Shown piece after piece: positions 29,492 to 37,634 of a stretch of DNA of 64,000 nt (the first letter of the stretch is position 1; every line of letters begins with the position of its first letter). A program made the translations under genes and the position numbers. Source of the DNA: Herbaspirillum hiltneri N3 (GTDB taxonomy: Bacteria > Pseudomonadota > Gammaproteobacteria > Burkholderiales > Burkholderiaceae_D); contig NZ_CP011409.1 in NCBI RefSeq assembly GCF_001267925.1, positions 3,286,001-3,350,000 of the forward strand, in the 5' to 3' direction. The notes beneath the pieces are model-generated. The model saw only the letters and a program-made list of their open reading frames with translations, searched no databases and was not told where the DNA came from.

Positions 29492-30190
29492 ATGAACATG
29501 CATGAACATCGACGGAAACGCTTGCTTGCGTTGATCGCAGATCGCTACGACGGCGACCGCCAACAGGTTTGCGACGCCACGGGCATGAGCGAATCGCGCC
29601 TGGCGCAATTGCTCTCGTCGAGTTACCGGCACGGCCAGGGCTTCGGCGAGAAGGCCGCCCGCGCGCTGGAAGAGCGCCTGCGCCTCGGCCCGCTCTATTT
29701 CGACCAGTTCGCAGTAGGCGAGATGGCGACACCCTATGACGTACTCCGAACGCCGAAAACGGACGCAGACGACGCCGTCACCGTCCGCCAGGTCCTGCTC
29801 GAGCTGACCGCCGGCTCGGCACAGACGTCCCTGCATGAGATCGCGCCGACGCTATGCTCGTGGAAATTCCCGAAAAGCTGGTTCAGCACGCACGGCCTGC
29901 ATGCCGACAAATTGTTCGCCGTCGCGGTGACCGGCGCCGGCATGGCGCCCCGACTGCATGAGGGCGACGTGGTGGTGGTCAACGCCGGCGACACCGCACT
30001 GCAGGACGGCGCGGTGTATCTGATCAACTACCGTGGCGAAGCCATCATCAAACGCCTCGCGCTGGACCTCGGGCGCTGGTTCATGACCTCCGACAACAAC
30101 GCCGGCAAACACTATCCCCGTCTCGAATTCGACCACCCCGACTGCGTCCTGCTGGGGCGCGTCATCGTGCTGGCAAGCGAACGGATCTGA
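29492..30190 (+). CDS. S24/LexA-like repressor without the catalytic serine
   Basis: The protein (232 residues from ATG 29492) has an N-terminal Cro/YdaS-like helix-turn-helix (RQQVCDATGMSESRLAQLL) and a C-terminal S24 peptidase-like fold as in lambda CI and LexA. In the usual G-[DN]-S-M box the sequence reads GAGM, so the nucleophile Ser is Gly150; the general-base Lys is kept as Lys187 (AIIKRL). SDNNAGKHYP matches the conserved end of the fold. Self-cleavage should therefore be impossible. The ATG at 29465 is an alternative start but lies in the operator repeat. The 3' end overlaps the convergent MFS gene by 29 bp. Confidence 0.75.
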   Translation: MNMHEHRRKRLLALIADRYDGDRQQVCDATGMSESRLAQLLSSSYRHGQGFGEKAARALEERLRLGPLYFDQFAVGEMATPYDVLRTPKTDADDAVTVRQVLLELTAGSAQTSLHEIAPTLCSWKFPKSWFSTHGLHADKLFAVAVTGAGMAPRLHEGDVVVVNAGDTALQDGAVYLINYRGEAIIKRLALDLGRWFMTSDNNAGKHYPRLEFDHPDCVLLGRVIVLASERI

Positions 30191-31487
30191 TTTCTCCTGC
30201 GGCGCGCGGCATGTGCCGCAGGCTCCAGCCCCAGAACAGCAAGCCGAGCACGCTGACGCCGGAACCCAATACACAGACGCCGCCCCATCCCCACGCAGCG
30301 AACGCCGAAGTCGACAACACCGCGCCGGCGCCGCTGCCGACCGCATAAAAAATCATGTAGCAAGCCACCAGCCGGCTATGCGCCGTCGCGTTCGCGCGGA
30401 AGATCATGCTCTGGTTGGTGACGTGGATCGCCTGCGCCGCCAGGTCCAGCAACAGCACTCCCGCCGCCAGCGACCACAGGCGCCACGACAGCAGCGACAA
30501 CGGCAGCCAGGCCGCGGCCAGCAACACCAGCGCCACGCCGCTGGTCCACTGCCCGCGCCCGCGGTCAGCCCAGCTGCCGGCCTTGGCAGCGCCCAGCGTG
30601 CCGACCACGCCGATCAGGCCGAAGGCACCGATCGCCGCATGCGACAACGAATACGGCGGCGCACGCAGAGGCAGCACCAGCGCGCTCCAGAAAATGTTCA
30701 GCACGGCGAACATCAGCATCGCAATCACGCCACGAATTTGCAGCACGCGGTCATGCAACATCAGCGTCGCCATCGACGCCAGCAGTTGTCCGTACGACAA
30801 ACGCACATGGCCGGCTGCCGCGGCTGTCGCGGCTTCGGCAGGACGCCGCGGCAGCCGGCCATGCAACAGCGCCAACATCAGCAGCGCCAGCACGGCCGAC
30901 ACGGCGTACACCATTCGCCAGCCGGCGATGTCGGCGATCAGTCCGGCCAGGGTACGCGCCAGCAACAGGCCGATCACCACGCCCGCCTGGGCCGTGCCGA
31001 CCACGCGACCGCGTTCGTGCGGCGCCGCCAGCGCCGCTGCATAGGAAATCAGCCCCTGCGTCATGGCCGTGCCGAGCATGCCCACCGCCAGCATGCCGAG
31101 CAACAGCCAGGCAGGCGAGGACGCCAGCCCGACCCCGACCAGCGCGACGAACAACAGCAGCAACTGCGCCAGCGTCAGGCGACGCCGGTCCAGCAAATCC
31201 CCCAGCGGCACCACCAGCACCAGCGCCAGCGCAGAACCGACCTGGGTTGCGGTGACCACCACACCGACCGCCGCCTGGCTGAAGCCGAACTCCGCCGCCA
31301 GCGCGTCCAGCAAGGGTTGAGCGTAGTAGACGTTGGCGACGCTGACACCGCACGCTATCGCGAACAACAGCACCATGGCGCGCGGCATCACGGCCGACAC
31401 GCGCTCCGCACACATTTCTTCCAACCCGCAGGCCCCTGCCCCGCCCTCGCCTTGCCTCATCGCCCCGCTCCTTTTCATCCTGAACAT
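30162..31487 (-). CDS. MFS drug/metabolite exporter
   Basis: The 441-residue protein is a 12-segment major facilitator. The family A-motif between segments 2 and 3 appears as PLGDLLDRRRL, and SVANVYYAQPLLDAL lies in the first segment, a wording common in the arabinose-efflux-like exporter subgroup. The first 30 or so residues are hydrophilic, so a start at a later ATG (near MPRAMVLLF) is possible. A divergent HxlR-type regulator gene starts about 90 bp away and probably controls it. The substrate is unknown. Confidence 0.82.
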   Translation of the reverse strand: MFRMKRSGAMRQGEGGAGACGLEEMCAERVSAVMPRAMVLLFAIACGVSVANVYYAQPLLDALAAEFGFSQAAVGVVVTATQVGSALALVLVVPLGDLLDRRRLTLAQLLLLFVALVGVGLASSPAWLLLGMLAVGMLGTAMTQGLISYAAALAAPHERGRVVGTAQAGVVIGLLLARTLAGLIADIAGWRMVYAVSAVLALLMLALLHGRLPRRPAEAATAAAAGHVRLSYGQLLASMATLMLHDRVLQIRGVIAMLMFAVLNIFWSALVLPLRAPPYSLSHAAIGAFGLIGVVGTLGAAKAGSWADRGRGQWTSGVALVLLAAAWLPLSLLSWRLWSLAAGVLLLDLAAQAIHVTNQSMIFRANATAHSRLVACYMIFYAVGSGAGAVLSTSAFAAWGWGGVCVLGSGVSVLGLLFWGWSLRHMPRAAGEIRSVRLPAR

Positions 31488-31489
31488 GT

Positions 31490-31506
31490 GGTTTCAAATT
31501 AAAACC
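31490..31506. promoter_or_regulatory. Imperfect palindrome between MFS and HxlR genes
   Basis: GGTTT-N7-AAACC lies just upstream of the MFS start and 69 bp from the HxlR start. HxlR-family proteins are dimeric winged-helix regulators that bind short dyads of this kind in divergent promoters. Confidence 0.4.
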
Positions 31507-31574
31507 AGTTGAAGTGTAGGCGAGCGAGTTTTAAAATGCAACCATCAGACATGCACGAGGAAGCGGCAATAACG

Positions 31575-32027
31575 ATGGCCAAGCGGAAAAGTCTCATGAG
31601 CGATCCCTGCCCGGTAGCGCGGTCCATTGACGTGGTCGGCGACCGCTGGGCGTTGCTGATCATTCGCGACGCCTTCGACGGCATGCGGCGCTTCGGCGAG
31701 TTCCAGAAGAGCCTGGGCGTGGCCAAGAACATCCTGTCGGCGCGGCTGCGCGACCTGGTCGACGCCGGCATCCTCGACGTCGCCCCGGCCTCCGACGGCA
31801 GCGCCTATCAGGAATACATCCTCACCGCCAAGGGCAAGGAATTGTTCACGGTGGTGCTGGGCCTGCGTCAGTGGGGCGAAGGCCATCTGTTCAAAAAGGG
31901 CGAATCCATCGCGCCGATGGTCGACCGCGACAGCGGCAAGCCGATCCCGAAAATTGCCTTGCACACCTGCGAAGGCAAACCGCTCAAGCCGGAGAACGCC
32001 TTCGTCAAAAGAAAAGCCCGGGCTTGA
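31575..32027 (+). CDS. HxlR-family transcriptional regulator
   Basis: The roughly 150-residue protein has the HxlR winged helix: CPVARSIDVVGDRWALLIIRD near the N-terminus (the Cys is the conserved HxlR Cys), MRRFGEFQKSLG and ILSARLRDLVDAGIL as recognition region, and YQEYILTAKGKEL as the wing. Many members sense reactive electrophiles through this Cys. Several in-frame ATGs are available (31536, 31551, 31575, 31596). I prefer 31575, preceded by AGGAAG. It is divergent from the MFS exporter, its likely target. Confidence 0.85.
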   Translation: MAKRKSLMSDPCPVARSIDVVGDRWALLIIRDAFDGMRRFGEFQKSLGVAKNILSARLRDLVDAGILDVAPASDGSAYQEYILTAKGKELFTVVLGLRQWGEGHLFKKGESIAPMVDRDSGKPIPKIALHTCEGKPLKPENAFVKRKARA

Positions 32028-32136
32028 TGCCGGGACCACTATTCGTGCAAGATGCCACTTTAACGATGCCGGCGGGCTTGCCGCTGCCTCCTGTTTCACC
32101 CGTATTCAGCCCACATACCACTCATCGAAAGCCAAC

Positions 32137-32883
32137 ATGAACAAACCCCTGCTGTGCGCCCTGCTCCTGTCGTTCGCCGGCCACGCCGCGGCCCAGCAAA
32201 CAGCCGAAGCCGATTTCCCCGACCACCTGCGCGGCGACATCGGTCCTGGCGTATTCCGCCTCGAGCGCAACATCCTCGGAAAGAGCGACGTCACCCAAGT
32301 GCTGCCATACGCTTATTTCGACTACGGCCGCTTCTTCGCACGCCTGGATACCTTCGGCGTCAAGACCGTGAAGTTGGGCGCCGGCTATCTGGAACTGGCG
32401 GCGCGCGTCAACTTTGACCAGATGGACGCCGAGCGCGGTCTGAATCGCCGCTCCAACTCCGTGCCGATCGGCATTGGCACCTTGCAGGAAACGCGTTTCG
32501 GTGCGTTCTTCCTGAACGCCTTCTACGACGTCAACAAATCGCACGGTACGCTGCTGGAAGCCGTCTACGCAGCGCAGTTCGACCTCGGCCGCGCCAGCTT
32601 CTACCCGCAGATCGGCATCGAGCGCCGCAGCGGTTCGTATAATGACTACTTCTACGGCGTCACCGCCGCCGAATCGAGCGCCAGCGGTTTCCGGGAATAC
32701 CATGCCGGCGCCTCGACCACCCCGATGCTGGGCCTGACCATCGAAATGCCGGTGGCCGAGAACTGGGTCGCCAACGTCACCTTCCGCCGCAAATGGCTGG
32801 GCAACGGCATCGCCAACAGCCCGATCGTCAACCACAGCACCGAGAACATGGGGCTAGTGGCGATCAACTATCACTTCAAATAA
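32137..32883 (+). CDS. MipA/OmpV-family outer-membrane protein
   Basis: The 248-residue protein has a cleavable signal peptide (ending near HAAAQQ). A beta-barrel-like sequence with alternating hydrophobic residues follows, ending in a terminal aromatic-containing strand (VAINYHFK). It resembles MipA/OmpV, whose members have been described as scaffolds for murein enzymes or as porin-like proteins. The start at 32137 gives a clean signal peptide; the open frame extends upstream into the HxlR gene without meaning. Confidence 0.78.
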   Translation: MNKPLLCALLLSFAGHAAAQQTAEADFPDHLRGDIGPGVFRLERNILGKSDVTQVLPYAYFDYGRFFARLDTFGVKTVKLGAGYLELAARVNFDQMDAERGLNRRSNSVPIGIGTLQETRFGAFFLNAFYDVNKSHGTLLEAVYAAQFDLGRASFYPQIGIERRSGSYNDYFYGVTAAESSASGFREYHAGASTTPMLGLTIEMPVAENWVANVTFRRKWLGNGIANSPIVNHSTENMGLVAINYHFK

Positions 32884-32939
32884 CCGGCGCGGGAAGACTC
32901 CGCCTGGCGTTGACGCCGGCGTCAAGCGGATAGCGGACA

Positions 32940-34019
32940 TCAAAACCGATGGGTCACGCCCATGTTGATCCCCACCTGCACACCGTTTTCCGCGTGGGTT
33001 CTCGCGGAGTGAGACACGGCGACCGGCTGGCTGTTCTTGACGACGGCGTACGCGCCGACGAGATAGAGCGACGTGCGCGCGGACATGGCATATCGGATGC
33101 GTCCCGCATACATGGTCGGATTGCCGTTGTTGCCGCGGGGATCGTTGCGCAGGTCCACGTGATAAATCGCCGCGCTCACGGTTGTCGCCTGCGATAGCGG
33201 ATAGCTGGCGCCGATCCAGACAAAGTCGCTGCGCAAGTCCTTGCTCGCCGTGGCGGCATGCTTGGCATGCCGTCGATAGCCCGCGAAGAATTTGACGAGC
33301 GGTTGTGCGTAAGAGCCCGACACCTGGATATTCGAAGCGCGGTCATAGCCCGGAAAGATGCGATTACTGTTCTCCCGGTCAAACGTCAGCACGCCCGTCA
33401 CGCTGCTGCCCAGGTACTGCAGTCCCGCCGAATAGCGGGCATCGCTGGTGTGGCTGCCTGCGGCCTCGCCCAGACCGTAGCTGCCGCCAATGCGATAAGA
33501 GCCGAAGCTGCCTTCGTATTTCACCAGGTTGGAGATGCGACCCAGGGTTCCGTCCCTGCGATCGCCGCGCATGTGCGTGCTCGCCCCAGACCACGAATAG
33601 TTGTTGCCCATGATGGGATCGTTGACGGAAAAATCGCCGGTCGTGCTTTCGCTTCGTCCCGCCAATACCTTGCCATACGCTCCCGACAAGCCGACATTCG
33701 CCTGCCGGTTGAAGAAACTGTGCGGATCCGACCGTTCGCCGGTATCGGCCTGGAAACCGCTTTCCAGTTGAAAAAAACTCTGCATTCCCCCACCCAGATC
33801 TTCGCTCCCCTTGAAACCGATATTGGACGTGCTCGTGCCACCCGAATGCATCCGCAGCAAACCTCCGCCGCTGCGTCCGGCATTGTTGAGATACTCCATG
33901 CCGATGTCGATAACGCCGTATAGGGTGACGGCGCCTGGAGAAGCGCCCTGCGCGGAAGACGCGCCGGCAAGAAGGAAAACGCTCAGCATGAGCGCCGGTA
34001 CGGCAATTTCTTTTGTCAT
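32940..34019 (-). CDS. Gram-negative general porin (Omp32 type)
   Basis: The 359-residue protein has a signal peptide (MTKEIAVPALMLSVFLLAG...) and then the beta-proteobacterial porin opening SSVTLYG-like sequence, here GAVTLYGVIDIGMEYLNN. GFKGSEDLGGGMQSFFQLE follows, and the protein ends with a terminal Phe (MGVTHRF). It should be a trimeric 16-stranded channel for small solutes. The start at 34019 is preferred because the upstream in-frame extension of 45 residues would precede the signal peptide. Confidence 0.9.
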   Translation of the reverse strand: MTKEIAVPALMLSVFLLAGASSAQGASPGAVTLYGVIDIGMEYLNNAGRSGGGLLRMHSGGTSTSNIGFKGSEDLGGGMQSFFQLESGFQADTGERSDPHSFFNRQANVGLSGAYGKVLAGRSESTTGDFSVNDPIMGNNYSWSGASTHMRGDRRDGTLGRISNLVKYEGSFGSYRIGGSYGLGEAAGSHTSDARYSAGLQYLGSSVTGVLTFDRENSNRIFPGYDRASNIQVSGSYAQPLVKFFAGYRRHAKHAATASKDLRSDFVWIGASYPLSQATTVSAAIYHVDLRNDPRGNNGNPTMYAGRIRYAMSARTSLYLVGAYAVVKNSQPVAVSHSARTHAENGVQVGINMGVTHRF

Positions 34020-34347
34020 GTAGCACCAGGAGATAGCAAGTGGACGGGGAATTGCATCGGATGCCGGCGGGCCGATTACATCGGCCGGCGCGACGAGATG
34101 GATGCTATTCAGACAACATGTCAGACTTGTTACATTTTTGTGCGATGACAACACTTCGCCGGCGCAGACGCAGATTGACCGTATTTATCAAAATTCACGA
34201 AACGCACTCCAGAATATTTACGCCGCCGGAGCAAAAGCATTTCATTGACGGACTTGGAGAGCACGCCATTTGAGCAAGCACGGCAAGAACGGCCCTCACG
34301 GGATTTTGTGAAATGGGTTCAAACGAGTTCCTGTAATATTCGACTTC
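34020..34347. other. Intergenic region upstream of the porin gene
   Basis: No gene is supported here. The segment is AT-richer than its flanks and presumably carries the porin promoter on the minus strand and the xth promoter on the plus strand. I see no clear dyad or terminator. Confidence 0.4.
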
Positions 34348-35565
34348 TTATTTCTCCGCATGCTGCCGGACTTGCCGGAAGCGCCAAGCAAAAAGGCCAC
34401 TGCTCCAATGAAAAAAATCGCCACCTGGAACGTCAACTCCCTGAAAGTCCGCCTGCCCCAGGTATTGCAATGGCTGGGCGACAATCCGGTCGACGTGCTG
34501 TGCCTGCAGGAAACCAAGCTCACCGACGACAAGTTCCCGCAGGCCGAAATCAACGCCGCCGGTTACGAAGTGGTGTTCAGCGGACAGAAGACCTACAACG
34601 GGGTGGCTATCCTGTCGCGCCATCCGATCACCGACGTGGTCAAGAACAATCCGCTGTTCGAAGATGAACAGCAACGCATCATTGCGGCGACCATCGAAGG
34701 CGTGCGTTACGTCTGCGCCTATATTCCCAACGGCCAGGCGCCGGATTCGGAGAAATACCAGTACAAGCTGAAATGGCTGGCCGCGCTGCACGAGTGGCTG
34801 GCGCAAGAACAATTGCTGCATCCCCGGCTGGCCCTGCTGGGCGACTACAACATCGCGCCGGAAGATCGCGACGTCCACGACCCGGCTGCCTGGGTCGGCC
34901 AGAACCTGGTGTCGGAACCGGAGCGCGCGGCGTTCTTCCATCTCGAAAAGATGGGCTTCACCGATGCCTTCCGCAAGTTCGAGCAACCAGAAAAGCTCTA
35001 CAGCTGGTGGGACTATCGCCAGATGGGGTTCCGATTGAACAAGGGCCTGCGCATCGACCATATCCTGCTGACCGCGCCGCTGGCGGCGCAGTGCACGGCG
35101 TGCGTGATCGACAAGGTACCGCGCAAGTGGGAACAGCCTTCGGACCATGCGCCGGTGGTGGCCACGCTCGACTGAACTTGCGCCACGCACGTCGTTGGCG
35201 CGCGTACGATCGCTTTCCTCGGCCCCGGTATTGACCACGCCGCGCGGTTCGACCAGCAGGATGCTGGCTTCTTCTTCCGCATACGGCTTGTGCTCGACGC
35301 CCTTGGGGATCACGAACATCTCGCCGGCCTTGAGATGCACTGCGCCGTCGCGAAAGTCGATGCGCAGCGCGCCGTCGAGCACGATGAAGACTTCGTCGGT
35401 GTCGGCGTGGTCGTGCCAGATGAACTCGCCCTTTACCTTGGCCAGCTTGAACTGGTAGTCGTTCATTTCGGCAATGACGCGTTGCGACCAGTGCTCGCTG
35501 AACAGCGAAAGCTTGTCGGTGAAATTGATGGGGCGGTATTCGCGCGGGTTGATGGCGGCTGGCAT
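34348..35565 (-). CDS. Cupin-domain protein whose frame runs on antisense to xth
   Basis: Residues 1 to about 125 form a typical small cupin: FIWHDHADTDEVFIVLDG with the metal-binding His/His/Glu set, then AGEMFVIPKGVEHKP with the last His. Homologues usually stop shortly after the VVNTG segment. Here no stop appears at that point and the frame continues for about 280 codons to 34348, antisense to the whole of xth. That tail has no recognisable domain and reads like a shadow frame. The native stop has probably been lost, or the reference has an error near 35180. AGGGAG six bases before ATG 35565 supports the start. Only 35185-35565 is confidently coding. Confidence 0.6.
   Translation of the reverse strand: MPAAINPREYRPINFTDKLSLFSEHWSQRVIAEMNDYQFKLAKVKGEFIWHDHADTDEVFIVLDGALRIDFRDGAVHLKAGEMFVIPKGVEHKPYAEEEASILLVEPRGVVNTGAEESDRTRANDVRGASSVERGHHRRMVRRLFPLARYLVDHARRALRRQRRGQQDMVDAQALVQSEPHLAIVPPAVELFWLLELAEGIGEAHLFEMEERRALRFRHQVLADPGSRVVDVAIFRRDVVVAQQGQPGMQQLFLRQPLVQRGQPFQLVLVFLRIRRLAVGNIGADVTHAFDGRRNDALLFIFEQRIVLDHVGDRMARQDSHPVVGLLSAEHHFVTGGVDFGLRELVVGELGFLQAQHVDRIVAQPLQYLGQADFQGVDVPGGDFFHWSSGLFAWRFRQVRQHAEK
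34408..35175 (+). CDS. xth: Exodeoxyribonuclease III (AP endonuclease)
   Basis: The 255-residue EEP-fold nuclease removes 3' blocks and cuts at abasic sites in base-excision repair. Motifs: ATWNVNSLKVRL at the N-terminus, LCLQETKL (metal Glu), ALLGDYNIAPEDRDV (Asp/Asn), and the C-terminal RIDHILLT and PSDHAPVVATLD with the catalytic His. The ATG at 34408 begins the conserved core; an in-frame ATG 16 codons upstream adds no conserved sequence. The gene is covered on the other strand by the extended cupin frame. Confidence 0.93.
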   Translation: MKKIATWNVNSLKVRLPQVLQWLGDNPVDVLCLQETKLTDDKFPQAEINAAGYEVVFSGQKTYNGVAILSRHPITDVVKNNPLFEDEQQRIIAATIEGVRYVCAYIPNGQAPDSEKYQYKLKWLAALHEWLAQEQLLHPRLALLGDYNIAPEDRDVHDPAAWVGQNLVSEPERAAFFHLEKMGFTDAFRKFEQPEKLYSWWDYRQMGFRLNKGLRIDHILLTAPLAAQCTACVIDKVPRKWEQPSDHAPVVATLD

Positions 35566-35663
35566 GCTGGCTCCCTGGGTGAACAAGAAGGCAAGCCTAC
35601 GCCGGCCGGGCGCCGCGGTCTTGAACGATCGTGCAACTAAGGCGTGTTCGCACCCTGGCGAAA

Positions 35664-36494
35664 TCAGGCTTCGCGCCGCATGATGCGCAACCAGTGCGCC
35701 GGTGCAATGCCGTAAGTCTTGGTGAACAAACGCGTCATGTGGCTCTGGTCGGCAAAGCCGGACATGGCTGCGGCATCCGCCAGCGGCAGACCTTGCGCCA
35801 TCAGGCGCCGCGCCATGTCGAGCCGGCGCATGCTGAGGTAGCGATAGGGACTGGTGCCGAAGAAACTGCGGAAATCCCGTGTCAGGCTCCAGCGATCCCG
35901 GCCGCAGGCCTGCGCCAGTTCGTCGAGCGTCAGGGTGCGGTCGAGCGCGCCGTGGATGTATTCACGCGCCAGCTGAGCTGCACCGAAGTCGGCGGCATGG
36001 CGCCGCGGCCGCTTGCCGGATACTGCATCCATCGCGCGGGCAAGCTCGAAGATGCCGTCGTCTTGCTGCAATGGCTCCACCTCGTCATCCATATGCAGCA
36101 ACAGGTTGCGCACGACGCCGAACAGGCGTGGATCGGTCGAGATGCCGCCTTCAATGAACGGCAGCGCAACGCCGCCGAGCGCATCCTGCAACAGCGAGGG
36201 CTCGATATACAGCATGCGATAGCGAAAGCCCGCTTCGCTGCCGGCCTGGCCGTCATGCGGCTCATCGGGGTACAGCGCCATGGTGTTGCCGGGCAGGCTG
36301 TGGCGCATCGACTTCTTGTACTGGAATGACTGCACGCCGCCCATGGTGATGCCGATGGCATACGTATCGTGGCGATGCATGGCGTAGCCGCGTCCGTGGA
36401 AAAATGCCTCGATGCGCTCCATGCCGGACGACTGCGACCGCAGTATCCAGTCCTTGCGCTTTTGCTGGCGGGGGCGAGGGTGGGACGGGGCCAC
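35664..36494 (-). CDS. AraC-family transcriptional regulator
   Basis: The 276-residue protein has an N-terminal cupin-like sensor domain (HRHDTYAIGITMGG, LYPDEPHDGQAG) and a C-terminal double helix-turn-helix (TLDELAQACGRDRWSLTRDF and PLADAAAMSGFADQSHMTRLF) typical of AraC/XylS. The ligand and targets are unknown. The gene follows the 88-residue hypothetical gene on the same strand, six bases apart, and lies upstream of the cupin gene, which it may control. Confidence 0.88.
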   Translation of the reverse strand: MAPSHPRPRQQKRKDWILRSQSSGMERIEAFFHGRGYAMHRHDTYAIGITMGGVQSFQYKKSMRHSLPGNTMALYPDEPHDGQAGSEAGFRYRMLYIEPSLLQDALGGVALPFIEGGISTDPRLFGVVRNLLLHMDDEVEPLQQDDGIFELARAMDAVSGKRPRRHAADFGAAQLAREYIHGALDRTLTLDELAQACGRDRWSLTRDFRSFFGTSPYRYLSMRRLDMARRLMAQGLPLADAAAMSGFADQSHMTRLFTKTYGIAPAHWLRIMRREA

Positions 36495-36500
36495 GGCGAT

Positions 36501-36767
36501 TTACTCTTCGCGCTTCTTCGCGAGCTGCTTCTCGAAGGCGACATCGAGCTTGCTGACGCGTTTCGGCTTTTGCGGCCCGTAGGCATTGACGAAAGCGACG
36601 AACTCGTCCAGCGGCAACGGATCGCACAGTTTTTCCGCTGGATTCTCGGGCGTACGCTGGAGCAGGTAAAACAGTTCTGCCGAGGTGCGGCCCATGGAAT
36701 ACTGCTTCGTCCCTGCGCGCGTGTTGAGGCGCTCGATGGCGCCGGTTGCTCTGGTCGATCTGGCCAT
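36501..36767 (-). CDS. Hypothetical 88-residue protein
   Basis: I do not recognise this small, basic, soluble protein (MARSTRATGAIERLN...). It has no signal peptide, membrane segment or known motif; the C-terminus is Lys/Glu-rich (KLDVAFEKQLAKKREE). AGGAG lies seven bases before the ATG and abuts the end of the neighbouring inverted-repeat element. That element would have to carry its promoter unless transcription comes from the GNAT gene beyond it. Confidence 0.6.
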   Translation of the reverse strand: MARSTRATGAIERLNTRAGTKQYSMGRTSAELFYLLQRTPENPAEKLCDPLPLDEFVAFVNAYGPQKPKRVSKLDVAFEKQLAKKREE

Positions 36768-36778
36768 GTTTGCTCCTA

Positions 36779-37048
36779 AGAACTCATTTCATCAATAGGT
36801 GTGAGTGCGAGCGAGTCCTGTTTGGGATGAGATGCAAGGCGCGAATCGGGGTCAAGACTGGGTGTCTTGATCCCGATTCGTAACGCAGCAGATCGCCCAA
36901 ACAGGCCGCTCCCTTCGGGTTCTTCCCAGAAAGGGCGCTGGCCGCGTTGCGCTCCTTGCGCGTGGCACCGCCACGCGACGCGTCGCACGCCTTGCCAGCG
37001 CCCTTTCTGGGAAGAACGCATCTCACACCTATTGATGAAATGAGTTCT
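36779..37048. mobile_element. 270-bp nested inverted-repeat element, MITE-like
   Basis: The ends are perfect 27-bp inverted repeats (36779-36805 and 37022-37048, AGAACTCATTTCATCAATAG... inwards). Inside lie two further dyads: a 16-bp stem with a 7-base loop (36842-36857/36865-36880, one G-T pair) and a perfect 24-bp repeat (36919-36942/36994-37017) around a small CGTGGC hairpin. No gene is encoded. CTAA abuts or overlaps both ends (36776-36779, 37047-37050), which could be a target duplication or part of the repeat. The right end supplies the stop codon of the GNAT gene. This looks like a non-autonomous transposable element or a structured intergenic repeat. Confidence 0.7.
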
Positions 37049-37538
37049 AAAGAATCAACTGCCAGTAGGCGACGTCAATCCATTGATCGAATTTCCTTCC
37101 AACCTGTGCGAAATGGGCAACTTTGACGAAGCCCATCTTCTCGTGCAAGGCCACGCTGCCGGGATTCGGCTGGGCGATGCCGCCCATGACGGCGTGTACG
37201 CCGCGCGCCTTCAGCCCAGCGAACAAGGCTTGGTACAGCTGCGTGCCGACACCCCTGCCGCCGCTGTCCCTGGCCATGTAGACCGAACTTTCGACGGACT
37301 GTTGGTAGGCCTTGCGCGCCTTCCATTTGGTTGCGTAGGCATAGCCAAGGATGCGGCCGTCTTCTTCGTACACCAGCCACGGGAACAAGGCTGAGACCTC
37401 GACGATGCGCTGCGCCATTTCCTCGACGGAAACGGCTTCCAGTTCAAAGCTGATGGTCGTCGTCAGAACGTAGTGATTATAGATCTCGCAAATGGCGGCG
37501 GCATCGGCCGTTGTGGCCGGACGTATAGAGGTGGTCAT
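37047..37538 (-). CDS. GNAT-family N-acetyltransferase (PAT-like)
   Basis: The 163-residue protein is a GCN5-related acetyltransferase close to phosphinothricin and methionine-sulfoximine acetyltransferases. It opens IRPATTADAAAICEIYNHYV, has the acetyl-CoA loop as RDSGGRGVGTQLYQAL, and shows NPGSVALHEKMGFVKVAHF in the last strand. It probably acetylates a small amino compound in the cytoplasm. I prefer ATG 37538, where homology begins, although no strong ribosome site is visible. The stop codon lies at the edge of the inverted-repeat element, so its last codons may have been altered by insertion. Confidence 0.85.
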   Translation of the reverse strand: MTTSIRPATTADAAAICEIYNHYVLTTTISFELEAVSVEEMAQRIVEVSALFPWLVYEEDGRILGYAYATKWKARKAYQQSVESSVYMARDSGGRGVGTQLYQALFAGLKARGVHAVMGGIAQPNPGSVALHEKMGFVKVAHFAQVGRKFDQWIDVAYWQLIL

Positions 37539-37634
37539 GAAAGCGGGAAGAAAATGCGGTAACACGTAGTGTACCCAAAATGACGGCGTCCGGCGCATGG
37601 CCCGGACGTCGTCGCTACCGCTTCCGGCGTATTT

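Noticed and set aside
28516..30190. Intact or remnant prophage
   Set aside because: Only two regulator-like genes are phage-related; there is no integrase, attachment repeat, structural or lysis gene nearby.
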